A DNA stretch of 64,000 nt from Lineus longissimus. Taxonomy: Eukaryota; Nemertea; Pilidiophora; Heteronemertea; Lineidae. This document shows positions 12,162 through 26,635 of the stretch, piece by piece (position 1 is the first letter of the stretch; every line of letters starts with the position of its first letter). Under the pieces are notes generated by a model, which did not search any database, was not told where the DNA came from, and was given only the letters and a program-made list of their open reading frames with translations. The translations under genes and the position numbers were made by a program. The stretch is taken from assembly GCF_910592395.1 (NCBI RefSeq), contig NC_088315.1:7816501-7880500 (forward strand), in the 5' to 3' direction.

Positions 12162-14332
12162 ATTTGTCGAGTTGATCTAACTGTTGACTCCCTCGGATCA
12201 TATAACCGTTCATTTAATGTGACATGTTGCATTTATATATAGAACTTTATAAGGCACATGGCGAGGCATCAAAAATACAGCACAGTCCGTGTCACAGTAA
12301 CTAGAACAAGAGGTGTATATGGTACAGTTGAAGATAGAAGAATAAATCATTTTTTGTTTTGTTGACACAGACCCACGATATGACTTCTGAATATAAGATC
12401 GCAAACTTTTAACAAGAGGTTATCATTTATACGCAAGTACAGTCAATAAATGAAAACTTACAACGCTACGAAACAATTTCAAATCTCGCACACAACATAT
12501 TTGCAGTAGTTGAATGGGCATAGGCCGCCCGCACAGCGATTAATTTTACGACACATTAAATGAGCGTGGAAATTTCATATTAACGAGATACTCTATGAGA
12601 TGCAGTCGGCGTACGCACAATGAGCATTGCAAGAAATAATGAATATTGCGCATTATTAGCGGGTGATGTCAAGAGGTTGATAGTTTCTTTATGAATTACT
12701 ACAGAGTTGATTTCGAGTTACCATGTCCTTTACCCTCCGAACTGGTAGTAATTGTTTCAGTGTCTATGGACCGATCGAATATGTTTTGTTTCCGCGAAAT
12801 GTCTCCGTCAAAACCAACATAATTACTACGCAGTGGTTGAGTAAACAGATAGCGTGAGTATTTACAAGTCTTAATGATATACACTAAGACAAACAAATTC
12901 GTTTCCCCGACGAGAAAAAAGTCGCGACCAAAAATGAAAACATTTCTGTAGAAACTAAATTGAAGTTACGACCCGTAATTAAGAAAGCTGACACCATTCA
13001 CAATCTTCCATATGACACAATAAGTGAGTTTTCAGCAAAGCATACACGTTTTTTGTGTTTTTTCAACGTTTTTTTAATCAAAATATTACAATTGTGAAGA
13101 TGTTTCGTGATATTAAAGTACTTGTAAGAAACTACTCTTCAGAACATACAAGAATGAGAAAAATTTGCAAAGAAAGCTGCTGTTTTATCACCCAGATTTT
13201 CCAGTCACAGTACTGTCCATAAGTAACATTGCCTATCACGTGCAATATGCAGTAATTAGTCAATTGCTTCTTAGTGTGTCCCCCCTTACCCGATGTGCAT
13301 TTAATCTTGTACCATCTGGCAGGGATTTTCACAACCTCATTGCAAAATTCGAGAAAATGTTGCATACTGCAAAGAGTTAAAATAAGACAGTACTCATGAA
13401 GCATCTCGCCTATTTGAATTCATTGCCCTGCAAGGACGTATAGATTTCACACTCTCGCCTGTTCATTATGCATACAATTATCCCTATTTTCCTCTCATTG
13501 AGGTATTATCCCCAACCAAGCACCACTAGAGAGACTTGTATGAATATTCAAAGACAAAATGAAGGAGGGGAACGGGGACAACCGGATCCACGCGTAAGTT
13601 TTTACGACCTTATAATTTGTGCGTGTTGACACAACCAGACCATGTTGACGAAAACGACACTTCACGAAAATTTCATTGACTTTAATTAAATAAATTGTGA
13701 TGAGTATTGCAGGATAGTCGAAGTAACAAGAAAATATATGTCATCAAATCAATTTGGGGGTTTTCCTCACCAGGAAATGCAAAGATAGGCTTTTCCCCCC
13801 GAATGTTATCTAACTTTTATCCCCCACTCAGCATAGCCACCAAATCATCCCACCCAACAAGCAAGACCTTCACTGCATCCTGTCAAAAAGTTAAGCAAAA
13901 TGTTCATAATATGATCCCTTTCAAAAAATCGGAAGAAGAATTCGAAGTATTCAAAATATTTGGAACACCCTGTAGTCAACTTTCTGACTGGTCATACGAC
14001 GCTATTCGCTATTCCAAAGGACGCACTTGGGTAGTATAACTAATGAGAGCCGTATTCCCATCGAACAAACATGAGCAAGTGGGTGCTCCACGCGCGTAAG
14101 ATGCGATCTATTAATAGTCGAACACTTGTCGACTACTCAGGCCATTTTAGCATTGCAAACATGGCCACTTGACTTGCTTTCTCAAACACGCTACGAAACC
14201 GGACTTCATGATGGCGATTCTACGAAGACTCTTCATTACAACGAGGACAGTTAGAAATTATGGTACAACTACCTTGTTCCACTATAGGATCTAGAGCAAG
14301 TTTAAAGATGACCACAACTACATGCTGTAGAT

Positions 14333-14425
14333 TGACCATCAGTTCTGAGGACTGAGTCTTGAGAGTGACGAGACCACAGTCCACTGTGGTGTTGACCATC
14401 AGTTCTGAGTCAAGTCCTCAAAGTG
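14333..14425. repeat. Direct repeat pair flanking a small palindrome
   Basis: TTGACCATCAGTTCTGAG occurs at about 14333 and again at about 14392. Between the copies lies CCACAGTCCACTGTGG, a 7-bp perfect stem. Sequence after both copies (GACTGAGTCTTGAGAG and TCAAGTCCTCAAAG) is also related. It looks like a degraded local duplication. Confidence 0.7.
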
Positions 14426-14429
14426 GAAA

Positions 14430-17400
14430 GGCCGTATCAACGCAAAAAAAAACTTACAACACTTCCCGACCATAGCAACCAGTGATAACAACAAAAGCTT
14501 TATATTTTCTCCAGAAAAAAACCACCATGGCTTTTTCTATTGTGTAGTAGTATGTTCTGTTCTGGGAGAGAGACTTTGAATTTGATGTAAAAGTCCACAG
14601 TTGTAAACATTGTCTTTAAAGATGATTGCAAAAATGGTTTAATTTTTGAAACGCCCTTCCCTTGGGCAAAACAACCTCCCTCCAGCAGTCTTGGCTACGC
14701 CTATGTCATGACAAGAACAAGGCACTAAATCCCCTCCTCTAGAAGACCAGTTCAGTCCTAGCTAACATCAAACATGACAGAATTCAGTAGCTGTAATCGG
14801 GCTTTAAATACGCAATGCTACATGTGTACATGGAATTTGTTCACTTTCTCATCAGTTTCCAAATGATTTCCAATCAAATTACAGATCAAAATACAAAACT
14901 TTATTTTCAGCACTGTTCTCTAGTTGCAGCACAAATAGACAAGTTTTTATTTGCAGCATAAACATGGCAGTTGAGGACTTGCAGTAAAAAACACAGATGT
15001 CCACATTTTTTTCGCAAGCGGCAAAAATTGTGATACACGCAACAGCGGATATGCCATGAAAATTACATCCACCCTTGTCTGAAAACTCTGCCAAGCCTCA
15101 CAACACTACTAGCCGTCCTCTACAGAGACCTATCTCTCTCCAACCAAGAGAAAAATTCTATTATAACGAGCTCTCTAGTTCACAGGTATATTTGGTAAGG
15201 CGCCTCGGGCAAGATGGGAGTTATCCCTTTGAACTTGGAGTCTAATCCGTGCGCACAATGTTTAACTATGCGATGCTTTCTCACGTGTGACATGATAACG
15301 AGGCCGACGTCATTATGACGAGAGCGAAACCCTATCATCTTAAATGCGCTAACGCAATTTGACAACACCCTGACCCTCGGCTCCGTTTACGGGAATGACG
15401 TAGGTCGCGGGGAGTACCCGTAGAAATCACCAAGTTATAACATGAACAGTTTTTGGTGTGGCCTTTGGAGTGCATTTTTTCTCATTCAGTACTAGCGCAT
15501 TTTCCTCGTCAAAGTAGCTCTATCTTACCAGAGGATATGATAATAACGAAGAGTGAAACAAACATTACTGATTGCGGAGGAGAGGGGAGGAGGGGCAAAA
15601 CACCTCTTTTGTCTTCTGTCAGTGAGAAAGCCGCCAAAATCTATAGGAAAAAACACATTTTTATGACCTTTGGGGAGCATTAGGCCCCCAAGCCTCTAGG
15701 TCTTTAGACACCACCTCCCTGCAAACTCCTGCAAACTCCTGCAAACATCTCAGGCAAATGTTTGAATACATCCATTGGAAAATGTTTTGCACTTATTTTT
15801 GGATGATGTTTTCACCCTCGGGAGAGCACTTAACACACTAGTATAAATAAGGTAACAAGCTGTGTGTATTTCGGAGTAAATAGCAATTATGATATTATTT
15901 TCTAAAAGTTACAGACAAGAGCTTTTCTTACTCTCAATCTTTGTTTGTAGTGAATGCAAAATTGACACTAGCACAACTTGAAACAGACACTGCACTATTT
16001 TAGTCATACTTCCTATCAAACTTTGAAAAAATAACAGCTCTGAATTTGTTGACTCAAACAAAATATTTATTTGATATTCTAGGAACACGCAAAAACCAAC
16101 ATTAACAAAAATATTCAAGATCTCGCATTGCAAGAAAATATCATTCTCAACGAGTAGAGAAAAATCTGGAATGATAGGTCATCAGCGATTCCGTAAGAAC
16201 AACGTGATCTTGGGCAACCGGAAACCGAGATTTGAACCGAGTTTTGACTGCTGCTGTTACGCCGGCTTGCATTACAGCGCACTATTCTTCGACAGAAATC
16301 GGACCCGACGGAATGACACGGCACAAAACGTACGGGAGCAGTACGGTTAAAAACAGATGAGAACAAGGAATCGATATCAAGCTAATGCGATCTTCGAATA
16401 TATCTTGTTTTTCTCTAAATGTATGTACTTATGGAACTCTAGAGCCCCGCAGCTACAGCGACGATTTTTTCCGCGGCAGATATGATGACACAAGTAGGGT
16501 CTAAAGCTACATGTTAAAGCATCTAAAACAATGCCGTAGTTATCCAATCTGGTGCCTCCAAGCCAACAGCCATGTTGCCATGGTGAAATACAATGAAACA
16601 GTGAAATAAATCTCCCGAGCTCAAACCGTGGCTCGCACCCGAGCTTATGTTGCATAGACGAATCTACAACTCGCGTAGGCCAGTTTGGGATTTGTTGACA
16701 AATGCGGGATTTGGTTCCAATTTGACAGGAGTCCAAAGAATTAAAATTCATACCTTACGGTCATGAGCAATGGTTGCGCGTAGATGCAATGTGAATTTCC
16801 GTATAGACCATGAGAGATGGGTGCGGGAATCTACACCAGGGCACTACTTGGCGATTTTGTAGTGATATATTAACCGGTGTTAGAGAGGTGAAATTAGAGT
16901 ATATGTGAAATTTGATCAATTTTTTAATTTAAAGTGCAAGAATTTTTCCATTTTCATATTAAAAACTTTAAAATTTTAAAACTCTCAAACAACAGGAAGA
17001 CATTCCAATACAAAACTCAATAAAATCTAAAAACTCGAAACAATATTTGTCTCAACAAAATCTAAAGCCTTTCAATGTCAAGGACTAGTCTAATAAAAGT
17101 TCTGTCTCAAATTTTAAATTTCAGCTTGAGATTGATATGATACATAACAGACTGGTTTATTTCCTTCCTGTAACTGTATGGAAGTTAAACACGTGAAGCA
17201 CACTGGAATACATGTGTGATGCCAAAATAATGCAATATTCAGAATCTTTTTTCGGTATTTGCCCTTGCCTATCCAGAGTCCTCCCCCAGAACAAACCGAG
17301 AAAAGAACAAAATTGTCTAATTGTTACAGCTACATGTATGAGTGGGAGACTTCAACAGACAGAAATCCATATCTATTATCATATATTTTGAAAACGTCAC

Positions 17401-20400
17401 GCAAAGATCTTTAAGTCTTCCAAAAATTTCATCCCACAGCAATTATTTGTTTTGAATCGAATCCAAGAAACGGCAAGAGCACTCCTAAAACTAAAGCATT
17501 TCCTCGGGCATGTTATTTGTTTCAGCAAATCTGGAAAAACTCGCAATAAAATTTCCTAATCCGATAGCATTAGATCCCCATTTGATTGATACATCAAACG
17601 GTAAACGTGACAATGATACGTGCCAAAAAAGTCTGTTACGTGTCAAAAACAAGTCCCCAATCAGGAGTGTATTCATTGTGATCTTTTGCCGACTGTATGA
17701 CCCGCTTTGTCAGAAGAAACATAAATGAATCAAAGTACGTGTTCACGCAAATTCCTTCCTAATTTTCTATTCTGCTTATTCTATCAGATGTGTAAATATA
17801 ACCATAACAATACATGTGATTTTTTATCTCGTCATGTTTTCGAGCGTTTGCATTTTGGAATCTCTTTGTTTTATTGTGCATTGTGAATTAAAAGGTCATT
17901 GCCTACGGAGGTGACGTTTTAACCCCCTTCATACTACCTCATGAATAACGAAGCCTAAATATTTGTAACATCGAGACAGCTTAGCTCACACTAGTTTTGT
18001 TTTTGCAGTTCAAGGTCATACAGTGACGTCATTTGGGCTCCCAATTTTGGACGTCAATGTGTGACCTTGATCCTTCTGATGTCACTAACAAAGAGTGTCA
18101 CGTGTGACTGTCGTGCTAACTTTGCCATAACTCTCTCATGAAATTACTACATCCTTTATCTTATTTGTCAGAAAAAGACACAATCATCCACAAAAGGTTA
18201 ACAAAATGAAATCCACGATGACATTTTTGAGTCACTTTGTCTTGAACTAAATACAGGGAATTAAGGGCCATTGTTCCTGGTGATTTAAAGAGGCTACTTA
18301 AACTGCTCAAGCTCCAAGGGAAACAAGATGCTCGCCTATAATACCAGAAACGCTAACTTCCTGTCCTAAGTTTTATATCAAATCTTACCCTATTAGCTTA
18401 CAGGAATTTGAGGACGGAAACAAAGGGACCGTCTCAAGATGTTCAAAGCAAATTCTCATTCTTTTTCAAGTTTGAAATCTTTAAGAAAAGAAATTGATAC
18501 CTCACTGTCGGTTTTCGTTGTCGCACCAAACATTGCTCAGGCAACAACCTGGATCTGGCTTGATGCAAATTAGACTGACCACATCTTCAAATCATGTCAT
18601 TAACTTCATCTCATGCATCAGTAACCCATAGAAGACCGAAACAGGCAGCGACCGACCAATTTCTCATTTTGAGTTGATCCCCAAAGACTGAGTTTGACCC
18701 CTCGATCAGTTAGTGACATTTAACGGTTCATACATTAAATACCAATAGGAGACATATTTAAGCCGGAGCAGAAGACGCCGGCTTCCTGAAGGAAGGGACA
18801 CTACCAAGTAGCCAGATCGGTGTAACAGAATACAGTTTCCGGCTGCTTAACTTTACGCTAAATACCTTTGGTCTGCTCATCAAAAATGTATCATTAGATT
18901 ATGAGTACTTCCTTAGGACAACAAGCACCTTTCTCATGAAATTGAAAATGAATTAAACTTGAGATATTTTGCACATCTATTAAAGTGGTATTTTGAGATC
19001 CTTTCCTGAGTTGGAGCAAGCATACAGTATTGGGCCTCCAAAACAACCAATATCAACATCACACTATAAGCAATACGCCTACGGCAACTCATCAGCTATG
19101 TGTGCAATTGCTCAAAATTGGTGCTGCCGATAGTTGTACAGAGTTTCTTTTGAGGGTGACTACGAAATTCCCCAAAGTTGCTCTTCTTGGCAAGACCTAT
19201 TGGAGGCACTCAGGGTCTTCCTACTTGGCTTTGAAATGATCCACCCATGTCCAACCAAACTTATTAACCATAGCTTCGAAACCTGGTTACACTGACTCCG
19301 AGCACTTCGTCAAACTTCCAAATCCCCAAAGTTTCCACAAAGCCCATGAAAGCTTCAAAATAATCTTGTATATATAAAACCAAGCCCAACACTAAAGCTT
19401 CTTTTAAAACGCTACATCAAGATATCATGCGATTTAAAAACGACACAAAAACCACGGAGATCAACCCACATCCTGATTACTGCTACCCGACCACGCTCCG
19501 AGATCCGCAAAGGAAAAATGCCAACGAGAAAACAGAACGCTTATGGCCGGGTTTTTTGTAGCGCAGAGCTATGTTATAATGCTGATAGGATTAATGTAGT
19601 CACTTTGTTAGGATTGTGGAAGCCCCGACAATAAAAGGGATAACTGTCAAGCAATAAAACCGAAATACACAGCAAATACGCAAAAGTAGACCAAATGGTT
19701 AGCTCCTTTTAATTTCCTTCTTGGATCGCCTTTGAACTCTTAAATGCCTCTTCCTTCGCCTGCACGGCTTAATCTAGCTTTCGTAAACTTGTGTACTTAT
19801 TTAAAACCACGAGACAGAGGTAAAGCCAAGTCCATTAGCTCTAACATAAGATAATAGAGCCTTATAGCGAATTCAAATTGGTCTAAACGCTCGTTACAAA
19901 GGCAGAAGGACGCTAAGTAGAAAAGGAACGCAAACTCTTATCATTCTTGAGGAATATCATTGTGTTCTTTCGTCGACAATTACGCCGCAGAACGAGCGCT
20001 GTGGTCATTCATTATACGAGATCTGCTCCCGGAGAGTGGACGCACGGGGTTGGTTTTGTCGTTATGCTGAGGATGAACGACACATCCTGCCCGGGGACAT
20101 GGTGTTGTCACAAGATTTCCAGCTGTTCAGTTCTTGTCGGGGCGATGTTCCCAAGAACGAACGAGGATCAACCCCAGCACCTGTTTTCTAAGCGCTGAGT
20201 TGTTATCCGCAGAAAAACCATCCAGGCCTAAAGGGCAACTTGGATCTAGCCGGCGGGGGGAGAGAAAAACAGACATCTTGGGAGCAGACTTGACTACATT
20301 GAGATGATCTATTCAAGCTTGTGCCACCAAGCGTTATTAACCCTTTTATGACCATGACCACATTCGAAAACCGTCTTTCCCATATACCAAAACCAGTTCA

Positions 20401-23400
20401 TCATCATGTTTTAATGTTTAGAAATCAAAGACATAAGTGTTGTAATGTGCCCCTAAACCATAATGAGACTGGTGGACAAGTAGAAAACTTGTCTCTCACC
20501 ATGCACAGAAAGTACTACTTGCAACCTTGTACCACTTCTCAACAAGATGAGATCTTCGACTTCTCAGTCGGAATCATCCACATTCCTTACAACATGACCT
20601 TAATTTCACTTCCTATTGGCCTAAACCGTTAGTAATCGCATACACAATACCCTGGACGTCATTTGAACCAAGTTGAGATGACACTGACTACAGTTCTGCG
20701 TTGACTAAGAAACTTCCAGCTCCCATGAGTCATACAATTTCATAACCTCATATTCCAACACTGGTTCGGTTCTTACACGTTTTTACAACTTTTTTCACCT
20801 CCGCCTCCTGCTGCGCATACTGATTGAAGTATATTTTAAGAATATTGTGTTGCATGACGGAGGAAAAATGGAAGGAACTCGTGGTAAATGCTCAAGCAAC
20901 ATGTACGGAGACAAAAAAGTCGCCAACGCTTTTGTGCGCTCGGCAGAAAAACAATAGGGTCTCTCATAACTGTTTTGCATCATGCAAGAAACTAAAGCGA
21001 ATTCCCAAGTTGCCTGCAGATTGAAACTTTCCGAATATAATACTTAACTCCTTGGGGAGAGTTAAATAACTCGTAGGGAGAATAGGGCAACTTACACTGA
21101 AGAAAAGAAAATGAGACCGAACATATCAATGTATCGAATACGACGACCACTTTTTTTTGCAACAAGACACACTTGAACTATCACACTTACTTTTCAAACC
21201 AGGAAAGTAAAACAATGACTCTCCCCCTGGTGCATGTGTGAGGCTCTTCAGGTTAGCATTGCCACTTTTTAACTCTTAGAATTCAATCTTCATTGTTATG
21301 ATCAATAACTCTACGATACCCTAATTTTTTCTCCACAATTGGGAATGATACCATCTTTTCAGATTAAGTGAGCTCCGCAGCCAATCTGAGAAAAGAGGCG
21401 GGGTAATGGAGACTAGCTGCTGCCCACATGAACTACGACAGGCATGTTGAGGCTTGTTGGGAGTGTCCCTTACTCCCAGGAGTCGAGCCAACCTACAAAA
21501 TCTTCTAAATGGCAGCATCTTTGACTTGAACTTTATGCAAGTTGCTTTCGTTGCCACGTCGCTATACGCAATACCAAGGAGACTGTACATTGTCTGCTTC
21601 ACTGAAATGACCCTTGTCCCTTATAAACTGAATAAAACGTTATTTGTCGGCAAATGAGCTAGATTACCAATAGGTTGATTCCAATCAACTGAGATTGCAT
21701 TAGGCCAAGTGAAATTGCTTGTGGTTTTAGTCATAATGGCTACTAAGATGCATTGCTAAGTTTGTGAGATTGAAACGGTAGGAAACGTCGGGTCGCCCAT
21801 AATGAAAAGGATTGCTTCATTCTGAGTTTGCTGCTTTGTAAACTTTTCCATTTTGACGGTAGGATTTGGTTACTAATCTTGAAGTCTGACCTTTTTTCAC
21901 AAAACGAAAGTAAATCTCCCCATTTTCTTAGGTATATCCCTGAGCCTATGGCCAACTGTCTTTCATTAAGACCAAAGCAGCTATATTAGAGAAAGAGCTT
22001 TTGACCTCCTTGAAAGCTCATATACCTCCCTCCACATTTGTACCTAATCCTCATAGTATTATTTCAATTTGCACCATTAAGGGTTTCGTCCTTTCACAGA
22101 GCTAATCCCGCCATTACTGAGCTGGTGCCGCCATATTTCCTGCCCATCTGATTGCTAGCAAACACGTTTTTGATTACAGCGAGATCAGCACACATCCTGG
22201 ATTAAACCGAGCACACTATGTTCAGCAACCCTGAAAACACTAAGTGTGACATTTGTACCACGCGATATAGTATATTATCACCGGTTTCAGTCAGTACAGA
22301 CACCATGCTCTGACCAATGTTTTGGGAGCCAATTGCCAGATAAGTTCAGGTCACCTTGCATAAGATCTCAACATTACGTTTGAGGATTCCTATTTTACAC
22401 CCATCCAACTGACTTTCCTTTTAACACCGGTGGCAGTTGTGAAAAGTTGTGCGCAGTACTTTGGCCCGACTATAAAGCAACGCTCAAAACTGCCATAGGA
22501 AGCGGTCCAAAGACTTTTAAAGTGATACATTCTGATCAGGATGAAAGTCAAGCCCAACATTTGGAGTATTTCAGTCTAAGCAGAAGTGGGTTTCCATACA
22601 AGTCAAGCACTGAAGCTTTACTCCTTAGTTGCAATGAATCCAACTCTTTGGCACCTTTCAGCCTCGCGAGAAATGGGTTGATCATACAAATCATGTACAA
22701 ATCACACTGAAACATGGTTCTAGTTTCCATGAACCCAACTCCACAAAGCAAGGATCAGAGTTTACAGGTTGGCTTCCTCCATTTGATGTCTTGTTTGCCA
22801 AATGTAACCAAGATTGCTTAAATACCTTAAGGATACACCCAAACCATCGCCAACCTTAATCGTCGGAATCATAGCTAATGTAATAATGACAAAGCTCGGA
22901 GATCCCGATCGTAAAAACTTTGCAAGCCGGTTGCATCTTTGATCTCGGTGTCTTAGACCTGTCGGCTTACCGGCAAGCATTGTCTAAGGCTGAGCGTGCA
23001 GCAAGCTCCGCGCCCACAAGCAGTCAAGAGAAGATCACAACCCTAACTAGAAAGTTAGGATTTGCAAACTTTAGGACATTTCTGCTGACTCTTCATCCGA
23101 GATGATGGCATTTTGTCTACTTAATATTGTTTGATTGGTGGAAAACAAGATTTGATCCCGGGTAAAGTTGACGCCATTTAGTTTCGGAAGTAGCCAACTT
23201 TGTTTTGGTACCTTCAGATATAATGATGCCCCTCAAAGCCTATCAGACGAGCAGTGCCATCTAATGGCAACTACAAGGAGACAGAATGGCAACTGCAAGA
23301 CATGTAACATTGGCATTACTGTTTAAACCAGTTGTTTTCAGAAGAGGCTGGGAGTTGCTATTAACTGTAGACGAACTTTATTTTTTCTACATTTAAATTA

Positions 23401-24550
23401 CTATCGACTGTAACCCAAGTTTCTTTTTTAAATTGTCATCTGATGAGCACAATTATGGCTTTGCATTATACATGTATGTTTAAAGATATCAGAAATATCT
23501 TTTTCCTCGGTAGCCTACCGATGCACTTTCGGTCGGTCACACCACTACCTCAGAGAACAGCAGTACGTAACATACTATGTTACCAAACTATGTAACCGCA
23601 CACGACACAGTACCTCTTTTCCCACAACAACAATGACAACAGGGTCCACCACTAATCTACTCCAGAAGTTAAGCGACACTTGCGCATTCAATTGACACGT
23701 TGCTGGTCCCTCACCCGACAAGGTGAACAAAACGTACCAACAAAACTATCATACGAGATATGTGGCTGTCAAATTCAAGTCAAACTTGAGCTAGAATTAA
23801 AATTCACCGAGCCTCTTCTATGGCGCTTTTAACACACCCGCATGTTCCTACATATTAAATTTTCATTGAGTTTCATGTTGTGACATATCACAAGCAGTGA
23901 CCGAAAACTCGTTCACACTTTCACAGAAAATACATAATTCATGTAGAGTTTTTTTCTTGGAGGAAGGTACCCAACAACGCGCCTTGTACACCTACAGCAT
24001 ACCCATGCCAAAACAGGTGCACACAAATTTTAAAGCAACCTGGACCTCATGGTCTATACTCTGTTTAAACGTAGCCGGGTTGATGAGATGTGAACCTTGG
24101 TGGTCAAGATGATTTTAAAGGGGTAGGTCGTTTGTATTTACTGATGGCTCAGGAAAATAGAACTGCAGTTGGCGTTTCACTGTATCAGAATTAAAACAAT
24201 ATTTTTGATGATAAACAGTGGAATACTTCAGACAGAGCAGTGGTAGGTGTTACATAGCTCGTCACCATCAGAAATCCATCGCTGAAAATTCCCCGAGTGT
24301 TTTTCAATAATTGGCAGATACTGGTTAGTGAAACCCCTCAAGCAGAATTAGTTAGTACAATGGTATGCGTGTTGATAGCACCCTATCGAAGGAGATACTG
24401 TAAATGTTTTAAAACACTGCAGAGCACGCTCGTTTTAAACTATTTTTTTAAATTTTTGTTTTTAAAACGTCGAAATGTTAAATGAAGGCTTAGATGGATG
24501 GTTGACAAATGTTCAAGTTTGACTGTGGAATTACAAAGTGTCTGTTTAGA
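14430..24550. other. Intronic sequence, no gene recognised
   Basis: Two CpG-dense patches stand out: about 16140-16760, with two minus-strand frames of 83 and 124 codons in different reading frames, and about 19950-20110. Neither gives a recognisable protein. The rest is AT-rich with short frames only. Confidence 0.5.
15719..15746. repeat. 10-bp tandem repeat
   Basis: GCAAACTCCT is repeated twice and followed by a partial GCAAAC. Small simple repeat, no other feature nearby. Confidence 0.85.
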
Positions 24551-24557
24551 ATACCCC

Positions 24558-24644
24558 CTCTCCCAATATGTCACTTTCTGCCTAAGATCTAGCACAGAAT
24601 ATCCACTCTCCAAATATGTCACTTTCTGCCTATAAGATCTAGCA
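24558..24644. repeat. Tandem duplication, about 48-bp period
   Basis: Two copies of a roughly 37-base block share ATGTCACTTTCTGCC and AAGATCTAGCA; the second has TA inserted before AAGATCTAGCA and one substitution near its start. The spacing between copies is about 48 bases. The high identity suggests a recent local duplication. Confidence 0.88.
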
Positions 24645-26421
24645 TCATCAACACAATGACTCTAGTAAAAGAACTAGTGAAACAAAAAGTCCCTAAGAAC
24701 AGTCCTGGCATACAGATCGTTTTCAAAATAGTCCAACCATTCATCAACTGGCTACACAATGTTATCTATCGTACACAAAAAGACCCATATTTTAAACCTC
24801 CTGCACATTTTTCACTGGAGCCTCATTAAGATGCGTTTCATGGTTCGAATCAGTCTTCCTGTGGCCAAATCAGCCATGATCAGCGCCAAACTTGGTCCTC
24901 TTATCCAATAATTCCATCAATGTCGAAGAAAACCGGCCAGCTCATGGCTAACAAGAAAGAAAGTCCTTCGAATCATGAAGGAATGACGGCTAATTTTACT
25001 CGGATTTTCGCCTTATCAGATTTCCACTCGAATAAAACGAGTAAACATGAGGTCAGAAAGCAAAGATGACCCATGATGCTACTCGATGCTTGTGTCGCTA
25101 CAAATCAGGAGTTGTAACGCAGCACGCAAAATCAAATTGCCTTGGTATAAACTTTCAACCGTTTTATGTGGGACAGAGTGGCATCTTATAGGGTACTTTC
25201 TGTGAAAGTCTTCATATAAGCCAGGAGACACTGTCTGGTCATTTCTTCTTCTACTTCTAAATTGGTTATAGTTGAGATGTCTTCTAACATGGTTGAAAAG
25301 GCCATGACTCGTTGGGAAGTTTGAATCAACTTCTCTGCTCACAGGAAGAATCAGACTGTATGAAATGGTGTACATCCATAACTCCACTTTTAGCAGTACC
25401 AGAACTATCGGAGTTGTAATACTACACACCATTATTTTACTCATGCCTGATTAAACAATCTTTAATTCTGTGATTAGTCCTCTGGTGCCAAGGGGATATC
25501 ATGAAGTAGGGGTTAATTGGAGACAGTTGGAGATAATCTTAAATGTGATTTATGCTAATCTGTGTGCCAGCCAGATGACTGGGGGACATTCCACGATCTG
25601 CCATTTTCTCGGAAGGATGGACTCCCTGCTGGAGAGGCAAGCAACCAATGGAAGAGAGGATGAAAAGGAGTTCATGGGAGACAGAATCATACATGGGTAT
25701 GAGTCTGAAACCAAGTGACTTGAGGTAGAGCAAAGAAGGGAACCAAATCCCTTCCAGGTTTCATAGTGTTCTTGGATTGATAGCTACGATTGGAGTGGAT
25801 TGGATTTTTACAAAAATTCCATCTCCAGTGACAATTTTAGTAAAGATAAAGCAGGAGTTCAGAGAGGGAGCAAAACATCCTCAGGCAGAGGGACCCTCAA
25901 GAGACAACGGTATCCCTTTGACGGATTTCAAAGATAATGTCTTCTAAACAAAGCAAACCCAGTGACTAAAGTACCTTTGATTACAATTTCATAAAATCTC
26001 AATCAATTGAATTATCATCTCCAGGATAAGCCCCAAATAACAGAGGCCCCAGTTCAAACAGATCAACTGCATTAAAAATTCCTCTGTATTCTCAATCTAG
26101 GCCTATTATATTTTTTCTACCATTCCATTTTTAATGCAGACAGAATTGATAATGGCAGCTCAAACTAAAACTATTGTTTAACTGGCTTTGAGTGCTATAT
26201 AAAACAGACACAATTATCGAGAAATTTTTTTTGGACAATACTACAGTGTATCATTGATCCAAGTGCCCTTAATGACATTGTCTCCAGTGGCCCACTGGAA
26301 CTGAATTTTTGATACAATAATTTTTTGGTGACAACATAAATGCTGTATTCGGCTAAGTGTCCAGCACAAGGCCACTGCAATAAATCACCGAACCATTGAC
26401 GATCATTTCTAGAAGTCCGCC

Positions 26422-26635
26422 TTCCCAATTTCCAAGCCCATCATTTTCCATTTCCAAGTCCAACATTTTCCATTTCCAAGTCCATCATTTTCCATTTCCA
26501 TTTCCAATTCCATCATTCCCCATTTCCAAGTTCATCATTTTCCATTTCCAAGTCCATCATTTTCCATTTACAATTCCATCATTCCCCATTTCTAAGTCCA
26601 TCATTTCCCATTTCCGATTCCATCAATATTCCCCA
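26422..26635. repeat. Pyrimidine-rich minisatellite (TTTCCA/CCATCATT units)
   Basis: About nine units of the type CATTTCCAAGTCCATCATTTTC occur in variant forms (AAGTCC/AATTCC, TTTTCC/TTCCCC) at roughly 22-29 bp spacing. The plus strand is almost pure C/T with A only at fixed positions. An open frame of about 110 codons runs through it, but it is just the repeat translated (Phe/Pro/Ile/His-rich) and is not a credible gene. Confidence 0.9.

Larger units (their letters stand above)
6051..14330. other. Intronic sequence, no gene recognised
   Basis: Apart from the small elements listed separately, this holds only short open frames. Close to the exon, 6655-6790 is GC-richer and may be regulatory. 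A CpG-richer patch lies at about 10780-10960 and a homeodomain-site-rich patch at 12515-12665. The 120-codon minus-strand frame over 10775-11137 has no recognisable sequence. Confidence 0.5.

Noticed and set aside
16377-16751. 124-codon minus-strand frame as a gene
   Set aside because: Cys/His-scattered sequence with no spaced zinc-binding pattern; its extent follows the CpG-rich patch, where stop codons are rarer.
24841-24860. Box-B-like TGGTTCGAATCAG as a tRNA gene
   Set aside because: No box A at the right distance and no cloverleaf pairing.
25079-25444. 121-codon minus-strand frame with a hydrophobic N terminus
   Set aside because: Possible membrane segment but no family resemblance or gene context; treated as chance.
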